The notes: generated by a model not told the origin, from the sequence alone. A stretch of DNA of 64,000 nucleotides from Streptomyces sp. 11x1 (GCF_032598905.1 NZ_CP122458.1:4365001-4429000); one strand, 5' to 3'. Shown: positions 26,979 to 37,994, counted from the first letter of the stretch. Program-made: numbers and translations.

Positions 26979-28439
26979 ATGGAGTCGAGGGGCATACGGG
27001 GAGGACGGGCCCCGGAGGCGACACGCGTCGTCGGCCGCCCGTCCGCTGCGGGGTCCGCGTCGGGTACGCGACCCGTGGCAGGCGCGGGTCCGACCGTCGG
27101 CACCGGGCTCGCTTCGGGCATCCGGACGGGGCTGCGCTGGCAGTTGAGCGCGGCGATCGCCCTGGTGGGCGCGCTGGTGGCCGTCGCGCTGAGCCTGGTC
27201 GTGCACAACGCGGCACGGGTCTCGATGCTCGACAACTCGCGCGACCTCGCCGACGAGCGCATCCAGGTCGCCCAGCGCATGTACGAGTCGGGCCGCCCGC
27301 TGAAGTCGGGCGCCTTCGGCGTGAAGATCGACGACCCCGAGATCCCGGGGGACCTGCTGGCCAAGGTCAGGGAGGGCCGCAGGGCCACGTACGTGTCCGA
27401 GGGCGAGAACGGGGTGCCCGACATCTGGGCGGCGGTCCCACTGAAGGACAAGCGCGTCCTGTCGCTCCACACCGACTTCACCGACCACAGCTCGGCGGTG
27501 ATGCGGGACCTCGACCAGGCCCTGCTGATCGGCTCGATCGCGGTCGTCTTCGGCGGCTCGGCCCTCGGGGTCCTGATCGGCGGCCAGATGTCCCGCCGGC
27601 TGCGCAAGGCGGCGGCCGCCGCGCACCAGGTGGCCAAGGGCGAGTCGGACGTACGGGTGCAGGACGCGATCGGCGGTGTCGTCCGCGACGAGACCGCCGA
27701 GCTGGCGCGGGCCGTGGACGCCATGGCCGACACCCTGCGGCAGCGCATCGAGGCGGAGCGCCGGGTGACGGCGGACATCGCGCACGAGCTGCGTACGCCG
27801 GTGACCGGGCTGCTGACGGCAGCGGAGCTGCTGCCGCCGGGCCGCCCCTCCGAGCTGGTCCGCGACCGGGCCCAGGCGATGCGCACGCTCGTCGAGGACG
27901 TGCTGGAGGTCGCCCGCCTCGACGGGGCCTCCGAGCGGGCCGAGTTGCAGGACATCATGCTGGGTGAGTTCGTGGCCCGGCGGGTGGCGGCGAAGAACGC
28001 GGACGTGCGGGTGCGCATCGTGCACGAGTCGGAGGTGACGACCGACCCCCGCCGTCTCGAACGGGTCCTGCTGAACCTGCTGGCCAACGCGGCGAAGCAC
28101 GGCCGACCGCCGATCGAGGTGTCCGTCGAGGGCCGCGTCATCCGGGTCCGCGACCATGGCCCCGGGTTCCCCGAGGAGCTTCTCGCGGACGGACCCCGCC
28201 GTTTCCGTACCGGGGCCTCCGACCGGGCCGGCCAGGGCCACGGGCTCGGCCTGACGATCGCCGCGGGTCAGGCGCGTGTCCTCGGCGCGCGCCTCACCTT
28301 CCGCAACGTCCGCCCGCCGGGTTCCCCGGACACGGTCCCGGCCGAGGGCGCGGTCGCGGTCCTGTGGCTCCCGGAACACGCCCCGACGAACACGGGGAGC
28401 TACCCGATGCTGCCGATGTCGAACGACGGGGCGGGGTGA
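26979..28439 (+). CDS. cseC: Sensor histidine kinase CseC
   Basis: 486-residue membrane kinase that responds to cell-wall damage and phosphorylates CseB. Two membrane segments (about 52-75 and 180-203) flank an extracellular sensor domain. A HAMP region follows. The H-box is IAHELRTPVTG with His269, and the ATPase has NLLANAAKHG, DHGPGFP and GQGHGLGLTIA. An 8-nt intercistronic purine stretch precedes the ATG. The operon ends at repeat copy 3. Confidence 0.93.
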   Translation: MESRGIRGGRAPEATRVVGRPSAAGSASGTRPVAGAGPTVGTGLASGIRTGLRWQLSAAIALVGALVAVALSLVVHNAARVSMLDNSRDLADERIQVAQRMYESGRPLKSGAFGVKIDDPEIPGDLLAKVREGRRATYVSEGENGVPDIWAAVPLKDKRVLSLHTDFTDHSSAVMRDLDQALLIGSIAVVFGGSALGVLIGGQMSRRLRKAAAAAHQVAKGESDVRVQDAIGGVVRDETAELARAVDAMADTLRQRIEAERRVTADIAHELRTPVTGLLTAAELLPPGRPSELVRDRAQAMRTLVEDVLEVARLDGASERAELQDIMLGEFVARRVAAKNADVRVRIVHESEVTTDPRRLERVLLNLLANAAKHGRPPIEVSVEGRVIRVRDHGPGFPEELLADGPRRFRTGASDRAGQGHGLGLTIAAGQARVLGARLTFRNVRPPGSPDTVPAEGAVAVLWLPEHAPTNTGSYPMLPMSNDGAG

Positions 28440-28482
28440 CCGGGGCGGGGTGACCGGGGCCGGTTGTCCGGGTGCGGGCCGG

Positions 28483-28622
28483 TGGGGCTTCTCGCGCAGT
28501 TCCCCGCGCCCCTAAGAGATCAGGCCCTGCGGGCCTGAAAGACCACGGCCCCTGCGGGCCTGAAGAGCACGGGGCGCAGCCCCTGCTTTTCAGGGGCGCG
28601 GGGAACTGCGCGAGAAGCCCCA
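28483..28622. repeat. Dispersed long inverted repeat, copy 3
   Basis: Arms 28483-28513 and 28592-28622 are 31-bp perfect complements, the cleanest pair in the window. The 78-nt loop contains two short CCTGCGGGCCTGAA direct repeats and the nested GGGGCGCAGCCCC. It lies between the convergent cseC and the DHA2 efflux gene, where it can terminate both. Confidence 0.9.
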
Positions 28623-28692
28623 CGCACCCGCACCCGCCGACGAACAGAACCCCCCGAGCTCAACCGCGAACTCAGGGGGCCCACCCACACCA

Positions 28693-30309
28693 TCAGACGG
28701 CGGCAGCCGCCTCCTTCGCCCCAGCGTCGCCGGCCACCCCGCCCTCGCCGGAGGCACCCGCAGACCCCCCGGCCCCCCGCAACGGCACCTCCTTCACGAA
28801 CACCGCCGCCACCAACGCCACCACCGAGACGACCGCCCCCAGCAGGAACGCCGAGTGCGTCCCGGCGGACACCGCGTACTGGTACGCCTCCCGCGCGGCC
28901 TCCGGCAGCTTCGCCAGACTCGCCGCGTCCAGCTGCGCCGACTGCTCAGTCACCCTGGACCCCAGCGCCCCGGCCCGCTCGGCCATCACGTCCTGCACCC
29001 GGCTGTTGAACAGCGCACCCATGATCGCGACCCCGAAGGACGACCCGAGGGTCCGGGACAGCGTGGTCGTGGACGACGCCACCCCCATGTCCTTCATCTC
29101 GACGCTGTTCTGCGCGACCAGCATCGTGATCTGCATCAGGCATCCCATACCGGCACCCAGCACGGCCATGTACAGCCCGGACGTCACCCGGCTCGTCCCG
29201 GTGTCCATCTGCGCCAGCAGGAACAGCCCCACGATCATCAGGACGCTCCCGACCACGGGGAAGACCTTGTAGCGGCCGCTGTTCGTGGTCACCCGCCCGG
29301 CCACCATCGACACCGCGAGCATCGCCCCCAGCATCGGCAGCAGCAACAGCCCGGAGTTCGTCGCGGACGCGCCTTGCACCGACTGCTGGTACAGCGGCAG
29401 GAACAGCACTGCGCCGAACATCACGAACCCGGTGAAGAACCCGATCAGGGACATCAGCGTGAAGTTCCGGCTGCGGAAGATGTGCAGCGGGATCACCGGC
29501 TCGGCCGCCCGCTTCTGCACGAACACGAACCCGACCAGCGAGGTCACCCCGAGCGCGATCAGCTCCATGATGACGGCCGAGCCCCAGGCGTACTCGGTGC
29601 CGCCCCACGTGGTGACCAGCACGATCGCCGTGATGCCGACGGTCAGCAGGCCCGCGCCCAGATAGTCGATGTTCCGCGCCGACCGCCCCTCGCGCGACGG
29701 CTTCGGCAGATGCAGCACGGCGCTGACGGCGATGAGCGCCACGACGCCGAGCGGCAGGTTGATGTAGAAGGACCAGCGCCAGCCCCAGTGGTCCGTGATG
29801 GACCCGCCCACCAGCGGCCCGGCGATCATGGCGAGGGCCATCACCCCGGCCATCATGCCCTGGTACTTTCCGCGCTCCCGGGGCGGTATCAGGTCGCCGA
29901 TGATCGCCATGACGCCGACCATCAGTCCGCCGGCGCCGAGTCCCTGCACCGCGCGGAACCCGATGAGTTGCCCCATGTCCTGGGCCATACCGCTCAGCGC
30001 CGACCCGATCAGGAAGATCACGATCGAGGTCATGAAGACCCGCTTGCGGCCGTAGAGGTCGCCGAGCTTGCCCCAGATGGGCGTGGAGGCGGCGGTCGCG
30101 AGCGTGTAGGCGGTGACGACCCACGAGAGGTGTTCGAGCCCGCCCAGCTCGCCCACGATCGTCGGCATCGCGGTGCCGATGATCATGTTGTCGAGCATCG
30201 CGAGCAGCATGGCGATCATGAGCGCGAGCAGCACCACCCGCACACTGCGCGACTGCGGTCCGTCCGCCTCGGCCCCACCGCTCACTTCGTTCTTCTTCTC
30301 CGCATCCAT
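28693..30309 (-). CDS. DHA2 family multidrug efflux MFS transporter
   Basis: 538-residue, 14-helix proton-driven efflux pump. Motif A is GKLGDLYGRKRVF. The drug-efflux motif region reads VAGP-like AGPLVGGSITDHWGWRW. Motif D1 resembles LDNMIIGTAMPTI. The C-terminus is an Ala/Gly-rich tail. GGAGG lies 5-6 nt upstream of the ATG. Divergent from a TetR gene with paired operators between them, so substrate-induced derepression is expected. Confidence 0.93.
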   Translation of the reverse strand: MDAEKKNEVSGGAEADGPQSRSVRVVLLALMIAMLLAMLDNMIIGTAMPTIVGELGGLEHLSWVVTAYTLATAASTPIWGKLGDLYGRKRVFMTSIVIFLIGSALSGMAQDMGQLIGFRAVQGLGAGGLMVGVMAIIGDLIPPRERGKYQGMMAGVMALAMIAGPLVGGSITDHWGWRWSFYINLPLGVVALIAVSAVLHLPKPSREGRSARNIDYLGAGLLTVGITAIVLVTTWGGTEYAWGSAVIMELIALGVTSLVGFVFVQKRAAEPVIPLHIFRSRNFTLMSLIGFFTGFVMFGAVLFLPLYQQSVQGASATNSGLLLLPMLGAMLAVSMVAGRVTTNSGRYKVFPVVGSVLMIVGLFLLAQMDTGTSRVTSGLYMAVLGAGMGCLMQITMLVAQNSVEMKDMGVASSTTTLSRTLGSSFGVAIMGALFNSRVQDVMAERAGALGSRVTEQSAQLDAASLAKLPEAAREAYQYAVSAGTHSAFLLGAVVSVVALVAAVFVKEVPLRGAGGSAGASGEGGVAGDAGAKEAAAAV

Positions 30310-30342
30310 CGCGGTCCTCCACTCCCCCCGGAGCTCCCGTGC

Positions 30343-30415
30343 ACTTACTTGCCGACCGGCTAGTTGTCTACACTTAGGGAAGCTAGGCCCCTAACTAGCC
30401 GGGCGTCAAGTAAGT
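30343..30415. promoter_or_regulatory. Two inverted copies of a TetR-type operator
   Basis: Segments 30343-30365 and 30393-30415 are inverted copies of the same 23-bp sequence with only two mismatches, 27 bp apart. Each contains its own imperfect palindrome of the form ACT-TGCCG-n-CGGC-AGT. They lie in the 166-bp divergent promoter region; on the minus strand a TTGACG -35 sits inside the right copy. Binding would control both the pump and the regulator. Confidence 0.75.
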
Positions 30416-30475
30416 TCGACGCGCTTGGCCGAGGCTTGACCGGCCCGGGCCGTCCGAGCGGCGAGGAGTACGAGG

Positions 30476-31096
30476 ATGAGCGGCACGACACGGGACGCGA
30501 CGGGCCCGACGATCCCGACACCTAAGCGGCAGCGTCGCGGCGACACCCGCCAGCGCATCCAGGACGTCGCCCTCGAACTCTTCGCCGAGCAGGGCTACGA
30601 GAAGACCTCGCTGCGAGAGATCGCCGAACGCCTCGATGTGACGAAGGCGGCGCTGTACTACCACTTCAAGACCAAGGAGGACATCCTCATCGGTCTCTTC
30701 CGGGACCTGCAGCGCCCGATCGACGAACTGATCGAATGGGCGGGCACCCAGCCGCGCACCCTCGACACCAAGCGGGAGATCCTGCGCCGCTACAGCCTGG
30801 CCCTGGCCGACGTCGCCCCCCTCTTCCGCTTCATGCAGGAGAACCAGGCGACGGTCCGCGAACTGAGCGTCGGCGAGACGTTCAAGGACCGCATGATCCG
30901 GCTGATCGACACCATCAAGGAACCGGACGCCGCCCTGACCGACCAGGTCCGCTGCACGAGCGCCCTGTTCACCATGCACGCCGGCATGTTCGTCCTCAGG
31001 GACCTCGAAGGCGACCCCGAGGAGAAGCGCAAGGCCGTCCTGGAGGTCGCGATCGACCTGGTGACCCAGGCACACGCCGGCACCCCACACTCGTGA
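30476..31096 (+). CDS. TetR family repressor of the adjacent efflux pump
   Basis: 206 residues. HTH at about 24-70: IQDVALELFAEQGYEKTSLR, EIAERLDVTKAALYYHFKTK. The C-terminal helical ligand domain includes LADVAPLFRFMQENQATVREL. ATG 30476 with GAGGAG upstream. The divergent DHA2 pump and duplicated operators indicate autoregulation plus control of efflux. Inducer unknown. Confidence 0.9.
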   Translation: MSGTTRDATGPTIPTPKRQRRGDTRQRIQDVALELFAEQGYEKTSLREIAERLDVTKAALYYHFKTKEDILIGLFRDLQRPIDELIEWAGTQPRTLDTKREILRRYSLALADVAPLFRFMQENQATVRELSVGETFKDRMIRLIDTIKEPDAALTDQVRCTSALFTMHAGMFVLRDLEGDPEEKRKAVLEVAIDLVTQAHAGTPHS

Positions 31097-31169
31097 GGGC
31101 CCTCGTATCGGGGTAATACCCCCAGAGCCCTCGGGGACCTCCCGACCGCATCGGCATGAGGAGGCCCGA

Positions 31170-31358
31170 GTGAAAGCCGACGACTACGCCCGGATGACCG
31201 ACGAGGAGCGCGCCGCCCGCGACCGCAGAAGCCACCGCATCGCACTCGCCACCTCCGCGGCGGGCGTGATCCTGATGTTCGTTCTCATCGCCTTCTTCAA
31301 CGACTACTACGCCGACACCCCGATGTGCGGCACGGGCCAGGACTACGGCCCGTGCTGA
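31170..31358 (+). CDS. Small single-pass membrane protein
   Basis: 62 residues from GTG 31170 with GAGGAGG upstream. A charged N-terminus (KADDYARMTDEERAARDRR) precedes one hydrophobic helix (about 25-43). The short C-terminus ends GTGQDYGPC with two Cys. No function is recognised. It is 73 bp after the TetR gene and may be read through from it. Confidence 0.7.
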   Translation: MKADDYARMTDEERAARDRRSHRIALATSAAGVILMFVLIAFFNDYYADTPMCGTGQDYGPC

Positions 31359-31386
31359 CCGGCCCGGACCCTCAGGCCCGGGCGGA

Positions 31387-31989
31387 TCAGACGCTGACGC
31401 CCTTGGTCCGCAGGAAGGCGACCGGGTCGATGGCCGAGCCGTAGTTCGCGGTCGTACGGATCTCGAAGTGCAGGTGCGGCCCGCTGGAGTTACCGGTGTT
31501 GCCGGAGAGGGCTATGCGCTGCCCGGTCTTGACGACCTGGCCGACCTTCACGTTCACCTTGGACAGGTGGGCGTACTGCGAGAACGTGCCGTTGCCGTGC
31601 TTGATGACGACGGCGTTGCCGTACGCCGGGCCGTCACCAGCGCCGTTGCCGCCGGCCTTCACGACGGTTCCGCCGTGCGCGGCGGCGACGGCCGTACCGC
31701 TCTTGACGGCGAAGTCCTGGCCGCCGTGCTTCGCGGACCACATGTTGCCGGCCTGGGCGAACCGCGCGCTCAGCTTGTACCCCTTGACGGGGCTGACCCA
31801 GGAGGCGGCCTTCTTGGCGGCGGCGGTCTGGACGGTGGCGGTGCCGGCGCTCGTGGCCTGAGCACCACCGGCGGCGGCCGCGACCCCGGCCCCCAGCACG
31901 CCCGAGACACCTACACCCACGGCCGCCACGGCGGCACGGACACGGAGCTGGGACATACGGGAACGGGGAGTGCGAACACGCTGCGACAT
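31387..31989 (-). CDS. Secreted M23 family metallopeptidase
   Basis: 200-residue exported peptidoglycan endopeptidase. Signal peptide about 1-45, with a long Ala/Val/Gly core. The LytM-type zinc site is His88 and Asp92 (HGGQD), with His172 and His174 (HLHF) and His141 in YAHLS. The mature domain is nearly the whole protein; no LysM or coiled-coil module is present. GAGG lies 7 nt before the ATG. It probably remodels wall cross-links. Confidence 0.92.
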   Translation of the reverse strand: MSQRVRTPRSRMSQLRVRAAVAAVGVGVSGVLGAGVAAAAGGAQATSAGTATVQTAAAKKAASWVSPVKGYKLSARFAQAGNMWSAKHGGQDFAVKSGTAVAAAHGGTVVKAGGNGAGDGPAYGNAVVIKHGNGTFSQYAHLSKVNVKVGQVVKTGQRIALSGNTGNSSGPHLHFEIRTTANYGSAIDPVAFLRTKGVSV

Positions 31990-32118
31990 GGAGTACCTCA
32001 CGGGAGACGGAGACAGGGAACGTGCCTCGACGGACACGAATCCCACCCGGCACACATCTGCGGCCGCCGAATGGGACACCCCTTGGTACCCCGACGCCCC
32101 GAACCCCCCCAAACGTGT

Positions 32119-32143
32119 GACCTACGACCGAACATCGTAGGTC
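32119..32143. promoter_or_regulatory. 9-bp perfect inverted repeat upstream of M23 peptidase
   Basis: GACCTACGA (32119-32127) and TCGTAGGTC (32135-32143) are perfect complements around 7 nt. It lies 130-155 nt upstream of the peptidase ATG. It could be an operator or leader hairpin. The flanking region does not show the conserved elements of the ydaO c-di-AMP riboswitch that controls some Streptomyces wall hydrolases. Confidence 0.5.
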
Positions 32144-32370
32144 GCCATATACCTCCCCTCTCGTTGACATCCACCCTCAAACCGTCCCCTACCTGCACGG
32201 CAGCAATCAAATCCCCGACCACCACACCCAAATGTCCGTTTTGCCCATCACTCCTTCGCCACTATTCCACCTAGTACCGGACAAATGACCTGTGCGGCAC
32301 ATCACCGGTACCGACCCGAAAGACCTCAGGAATGTGACGCCGCCTACGAGGTCCACATCACTCACGGGCG

Positions 32371-32392
32371 ATGGATTCCGGATGGATTCCGG
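32371..32392. repeat. Direct repeat GATGGATTCCG
   Basis: Two adjacent copies of GATGGATTCCG in the gap between the peptidase leader and clpC. No role is evident. Confidence 0.5.
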
Positions 32393-32400
32393 CAGCGAAA

Positions 32401-32440
32401 AAGGGGCTGCCCCGGGACCGAAGTCCCGGGGCAGCCCCTT
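32401..32440 (-). terminator. Rho-independent terminator of clpC
   Basis: Perfect 18-bp stem (32401-32418 with 32423-32440) closed by a TTCG tetraloop when read on the minus strand, followed by a run of T. It lies 26 bp after the clpC stop. The stem is nearly symmetric and might also stop transcription from the other side. Confidence 0.92.
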
Positions 32441-32465
32441 TGTTCGCTCAGGCCGAGCGCGGCGG

Positions 32466-34991
<2,526 letters not shown>

Positions 34992-35421
34992 CGTTAATCG
35001 CTCCTCAGAGCGGTCAGGCAGTGAGGGGACGCTCCCCTCGCTGTCCTTCCGCAGCTTAGTCCCGCAAGCGGGGACCGCTCATTCCAACTGCCGACACCGT
35101 CCTTGGCCTCCTGACCCCGAACGCCGACATCTGCTCCAACCCGATGGTGCGAGACGATGTTCCCGCAGGCCAGGCAGTTACCCCCACCATCAGTACGCCG
35201 ATGGCGAACGTGAGACGGCCTTTCCTGCGTGTCGCCCCCTCCCACTAGGGATGTCTTACCCGTAGGGACTGACACTCCATGCCGGATGCACCGGTTCCCT
35301 CCGCTAAGGGCGAACATCCTTGCGCCACCGCACACTGTGGAACGCCCCCTTTCCCGGCACTCCTCGCAACCGCGCCGAAACTCAGCGTAACTCTGGGCCC
35401 CTTCGCCCGGTTGCTCCTGAC
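34992..35421. other. Divergent gap upstream of clpC
   Basis: 430 bp holding the clpC promoter and the leader of the opposite gene. Beyond the clpC Shine-Dalgarno and a short GTCCC/GGGAC hairpin near 35059-35075, I see no coding potential or recognisable RNA. If the rightward gene starts at an upstream TTG (35320) it would occupy the last 100 bp. Confidence 0.4.
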
Positions 35422-36078
35422 ATGGCCATCGTCCCCCTTCCCCGCCGACCGCTCGACCCGAGCGCCTCCTCGGCCGTCGCCCCGCGCGATGTCCCGGGTG
35501 CGGACCCGTGCGACGCGGTGCGGTGGTGGTACGAGAACGATCTCGGCTGGGCGACCGTGCCCGGGACGCCCGTACACCTCATTACGGGCCTGCGCTTCGA
35601 TGTACTCGACGTACCGGTGGAAGCGGGGGTCGCGGCGCTTCGGCATCTGGGGCCGATGCCCGGCCCGGGTTCCCCGGTGGCGCTGCGCGGCGGGCGGATG
35701 CTGCTGCTGGTCGCGGCGGGGAGCGCGGAGGAGGTGCCGGGATTGTTGCGGTGGCTGGACTGGGGCGGCCTCGACCTGGACCTCACTGCCGTCGGAACGG
35801 GCGGTCGCATGGTGGCGCCGGAGCCCCCGGGCGGAACCGGTGGGCGTGGGGGCGTGCGCGGGGAGGCCGGTTCACAGGGGGCCGCCGAGTGGGTGCGGCC
35901 CCCCGAGCCGGGGTGCGAGGTCGAACCCTCGCTGCCGAGCATGTCGGCGTTGGGGGGCGATGGGGGCGCCCCCGACCTCGTGCGAGTGGTGGACACGGTG
36001 GCGACGCACTGCCACCGCGTCCGGCTGCGGCGCGCGAGCACCGGGCCGACGGAATCTCAGCCGTTGGCCTTCTCGTAG
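35422..36078 (+). CDS. Conserved actinobacterial protein of unknown function
   Basis: 218 residues from ATG 35422. The conserved N-terminal half reads AVRWWYENDLGWATVPGTPV, LITGLRFDVLDVP, and GGRMLLLVAAGSAEEVPGLL. Related Streptomyces proteins are sometimes named as primase/polymerase-like, but I see no catalytic acidic motif here. The C-terminus is Gly/Glu-rich and disordered. No good ribosome site precedes the ATG, so the start is uncertain; a TTG at 35320 would add 34 residues. The last 22 bp overlap the 3' end of lsr2. Confidence 0.65.
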   Translation: MAIVPLPRRPLDPSASSAVAPRDVPGADPCDAVRWWYENDLGWATVPGTPVHLITGLRFDVLDVPVEAGVAALRHLGPMPGPGSPVALRGGRMLLLVAAGSAEEVPGLLRWLDWGGLDLDLTAVGTGGRMVAPEPPGGTGGRGGVRGEAGSQGAAEWVRPPEPGCEVEPSLPSMSALGGDGGAPDLVRVVDTVATHCHRVRLRRASTGPTESQPLAFS

Positions 36079-36392
36079 GCCTCGCGGATGGAGGCGGGGA
36101 CGCGACCGCGGTCGTTGACCTCGTAACCGTTCTCCTTCGCCCAGGCGCGGATGGCCGCGGTGTCCTGGCTGCCGCCGGAAGCGGCACGGGCCTTGCCACG
36201 CCCACCCGCAGCGCGGCCACCGGTACGTCGGCCACCCTTGACGTAGGGGTCGAGAAGGCCGCGAAGCTTGTCCGCGTTGGCGGTCGTGAGGTCGATCTCG
36301 TACGTCTTGCCGTCCAGCGCGAACGTCACGGTCTCGTCCGCCTCGCCGCCGTCGAGGTCGTCGACAAGAAGGACCTGAACCTTCTGTGCCAC
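36057..36392 (-). CDS. lsr2: Lsr2 nucleoid-associated protein
   Basis: 111 residues, the normal length. H-NS-like xenogeneic silencer that bridges AT-rich DNA. The N-terminal oligomerisation domain (MAQKVQVLLVDDLDGGEADE) is followed by a basic Gly/Arg linker (52-70). The C-terminal DNA-binding domain carries the AT-hook-like RGR at 95-97 (NDRGRVPASIREAY). GTG start 36390-36392 with AGGAA upstream. Its 3' end overlaps the neighbouring gene by 22 bp. Confidence 0.96.
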   Translation of the reverse strand: MAQKVQVLLVDDLDGGEADETVTFALDGKTYEIDLTTANADKLRGLLDPYVKGGRRTGGRAAGGRGKARAASGGSQDTAAIRAWAKENGYEVNDRGRVPASIREAYEKANG

Positions 36393-36459
36393 CGGATTTC
36401 CTTTCATCGAAAACTTCAGGGCCGAGGGCTGCGGCGAGCGCCGCTCTTTCACGTCCCCT

Positions 36460-36489
36460 GTTATATGCAGTACTGCAGTACGTCGGAAA
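36460..36489 (-). promoter_or_regulatory. lsr2 promoter with palindrome in the spacer
   Basis: On the minus strand a TATAAC -10 (36460-36465) is preceded, 18 bp away, by TTTCCG (36484-36489). Between them lies the perfect 12-bp palindrome GTACTGCAGTAC (36470-36481), itself preceded by a second overlapping palindrome GCAGTACTGC. A regulator bound in the spacer would affect initiation directly. Confidence 0.5.
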
Positions 36490-36672
36490 GCAAACCGCTT
36501 TTCCAGGAAAAACACAAACCCCTGGGAGAGACCGAGGAGAGGCCGGGGAGAGAGTCCGGAGAGGACGAGGAGCCCGGGGAAGACCGGAAACATGCGCGTT
36601 TCGGACATAGGCCCCGTGGGCAAGGCGACCCTCGGTGGAACGTTCCTCACCGGAATTGGTCTCCGCCGACGA

Positions 36673-37206
36673 TCACAGATGCAGAAGCATCCGGCTGTTG
36701 CCCAAGGTGTTCGGTTTCACTCGTTCGAGACCCAGGAACTCCGCGACGCCCTCGTCATAGGAACGCAGCAGCTCCGCGTAGACATCGGTGTCGACGGGAG
36801 TCTCACCGATCTCCACGAAGCCGTGCTTGGCGAAGAACTCGACTTCGAAGGTCAGACAGAAAACGCGTCGAACACCCAGCCAGCGAGCGGTGTGCAGCAA
36901 CTTCTCGAGCAACTGGTGACCGACGCCGAGCCCCTTGGCGTCCGGGTTCACCGCGAGAGTGCGGACTTCCGCGAGGTCTTCCCACATGACGTGCAGCGCG
37001 CCGCAGCCGACGACCTGGGCGTTGTCGTCCCGTTCCGCGACCCAGAACTCCTGGATGTCCTCGTAAAGCGTGACCGTCGCTTTGTCGAGCAGGATGCGCC
37101 GCTGGACGTAGGAGTCGAGCAGGTCGCGCACGTGCGGGACATCGCTGGTCCGAGCCCGCCTGACGGTGATGGCTTTTGCGGTGGCTTCGGGACTCGTTGC
37201 TGGCAT
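36673..37206 (-). CDS. argA: N-acetylglutamate synthase, short GNAT type
   Basis: First step of arginine synthesis: acetyl-CoA plus glutamate gives N-acetylglutamate. 177 residues of a single GNAT domain, without the amino-acid kinase domain of E. coli ArgA. The sequence closely follows the M. tuberculosis short enzyme as I recall it: VRRARTSDVP, VTLYEDIQEFWVAE, GCGALHVMWEDLAEVRTLAV, FFAKHGF, and VKPNTLGNSRML. The acetyl-CoA loop is LGVGHQLLEKLL. ATG 37206. It follows the BlaI-type gene by 9 bp on the same strand. Confidence 0.88.
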   Translation of the reverse strand: MPATSPEATAKAITVRRARTSDVPHVRDLLDSYVQRRILLDKATVTLYEDIQEFWVAERDDNAQVVGCGALHVMWEDLAEVRTLAVNPDAKGLGVGHQLLEKLLHTARWLGVRRVFCLTFEVEFFAKHGFVEIGETPVDTDVYAELLRSYDEGVAEFLGLERVKPNTLGNSRMLLHL

Positions 37207-37215
37207 GAGCGGACG

Positions 37216-37725
37216 CTATCGCCCGGGGAGATCCGGTGATTCGCCGGGGGTCCCCTGTGTTTCGCCGGACGATTCGACGGATTCGCCCTCCGTTTCAACA
37301 GGGGTTTCGAGGACGGGGGCGGCGGGCGCGGCGGGTTCGGGTTTGCGGGGGCCCGGGCCCTGCACGATGCGTACGGCGTCGGTGAGCGCCTGTCGCTGTT
37401 CCTCGCTCATCATCCCGAAGAAGGCGACGAGGGCGGCGGCGGGGTTGTCGCTCTGCGACCAGGCTTCGTTCATGAGTGCGGCCGCGTAGGCGGCGCGAGT
37501 GGAGACGGCCTCATATCGATAGGCCCGGCCCTCCGCCTCCCGGCGCACCCAGCCCTTCTGATGGAGATTGTCCAGAACGGTCATCACGGTGGTGTACGCG
37601 ATGGACCGTTCCTGCTGAAGGTCTTCCAGGACTTCCCGAACTGTCACCGGGCGGTTCCACTTCCACACCCGCGTCATGACCGCGTCTTCGAGTTCTCCCA
37701 ATGGGCGAGGCACAGTTCCGCACAC
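37216..37725 (-). CDS. BlaI/MecI/CopY family transcriptional regulator
   Basis: 169 residues. The winged-helix domain (about 6-85) has LGELEDAVMTRVWKWNRPVT, SIAYTTVMTVLDNLHQKGWV and GRAYRYEA, typical of BlaI. A Pro/Glu-rich tail extends beyond the usual length of about 125. Start GTG 37725; an internal GTG four codons later is possible. No BlaR-type M56 sensor protease is adjacent, so its release signal is unknown. Only 9 bp separate it from argA, suggesting co-transcription. Confidence 0.88.
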   Translation of the reverse strand: MCGTVPRPLGELEDAVMTRVWKWNRPVTVREVLEDLQQERSIAYTTVMTVLDNLHQKGWVRREAEGRAYRYEAVSTRAAYAAALMNEAWSQSDNPAAALVAFFGMMSEEQRQALTDAVRIVQGPGPRKPEPAAPAAPVLETPVETEGESVESSGETQGTPGESPDLPGR

Positions 37726-37750
37726 TATCCGGAGCGGGGGAACAAAAAGG

Positions 37751-37783
37751 GCGTACGACTCGAAGAACGCACGAGTCGTACGC
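37751..37783 (-). terminator. Terminator of the small membrane protein gene
   Basis: 12-bp perfect stem (37751-37762 with 37772-37783), 9-nt loop, followed on the minus strand by CCCTTTTTG. It separates the 62-residue gene from the BlaI-type gene downstream. Confidence 0.85.
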
Positions 37784-37805
37784 CGATGGGGCGGGGCGGT
37801 ACGCG

Positions 37806-37994
37806 TCAGGCGCCGGTGGCCCGGGAGTCGCCGTCGGCCTGGCGGGTGTTCTCCGCACGGGCGAGGGCCGCGTCGACCACCGCGTCCTCCTTGGCCTTGT
37901 TGGGGCCGCCCTGGCTCTTCACGATCACCCTGATGACGCTGATGAACAGCACGGCCATCACGAAGGGGGGCAGCAGCGCGGAGACGTAGTCCAT
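37806..37994 (-). CDS. Small membrane protein
   Basis: 62 residues, ATG 37992-37994 (MDYVSALLPPFVMAVLFISV). One hydrophobic helix (about 5-25) with the N-terminus outside or in the membrane and a charged soluble C-terminus rich in Ala, Glu and Arg. Function not recognised. A strong terminator follows. Confidence 0.75.
   Translation of the reverse strand: MDYVSALLPPFVMAVLFISVIRVIVKSQGGPNKAKEDAVVDAALARAENTRQADGDSRATGA

Noticed and set aside
31990..32290. ydaO-type c-di-AMP riboswitch upstream of the M23 peptidase
   Set aside because: Considered because such riboswitches control Streptomyces wall hydrolases, but the conserved blocks of that RNA are absent on the minus strand.
34992..35421. ClgR or CtsR operator in the clpC promoter
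   Set aside because: No sequence matched the expected CGC-n5-GCG or heptamer-repeat pattern well enough to report.
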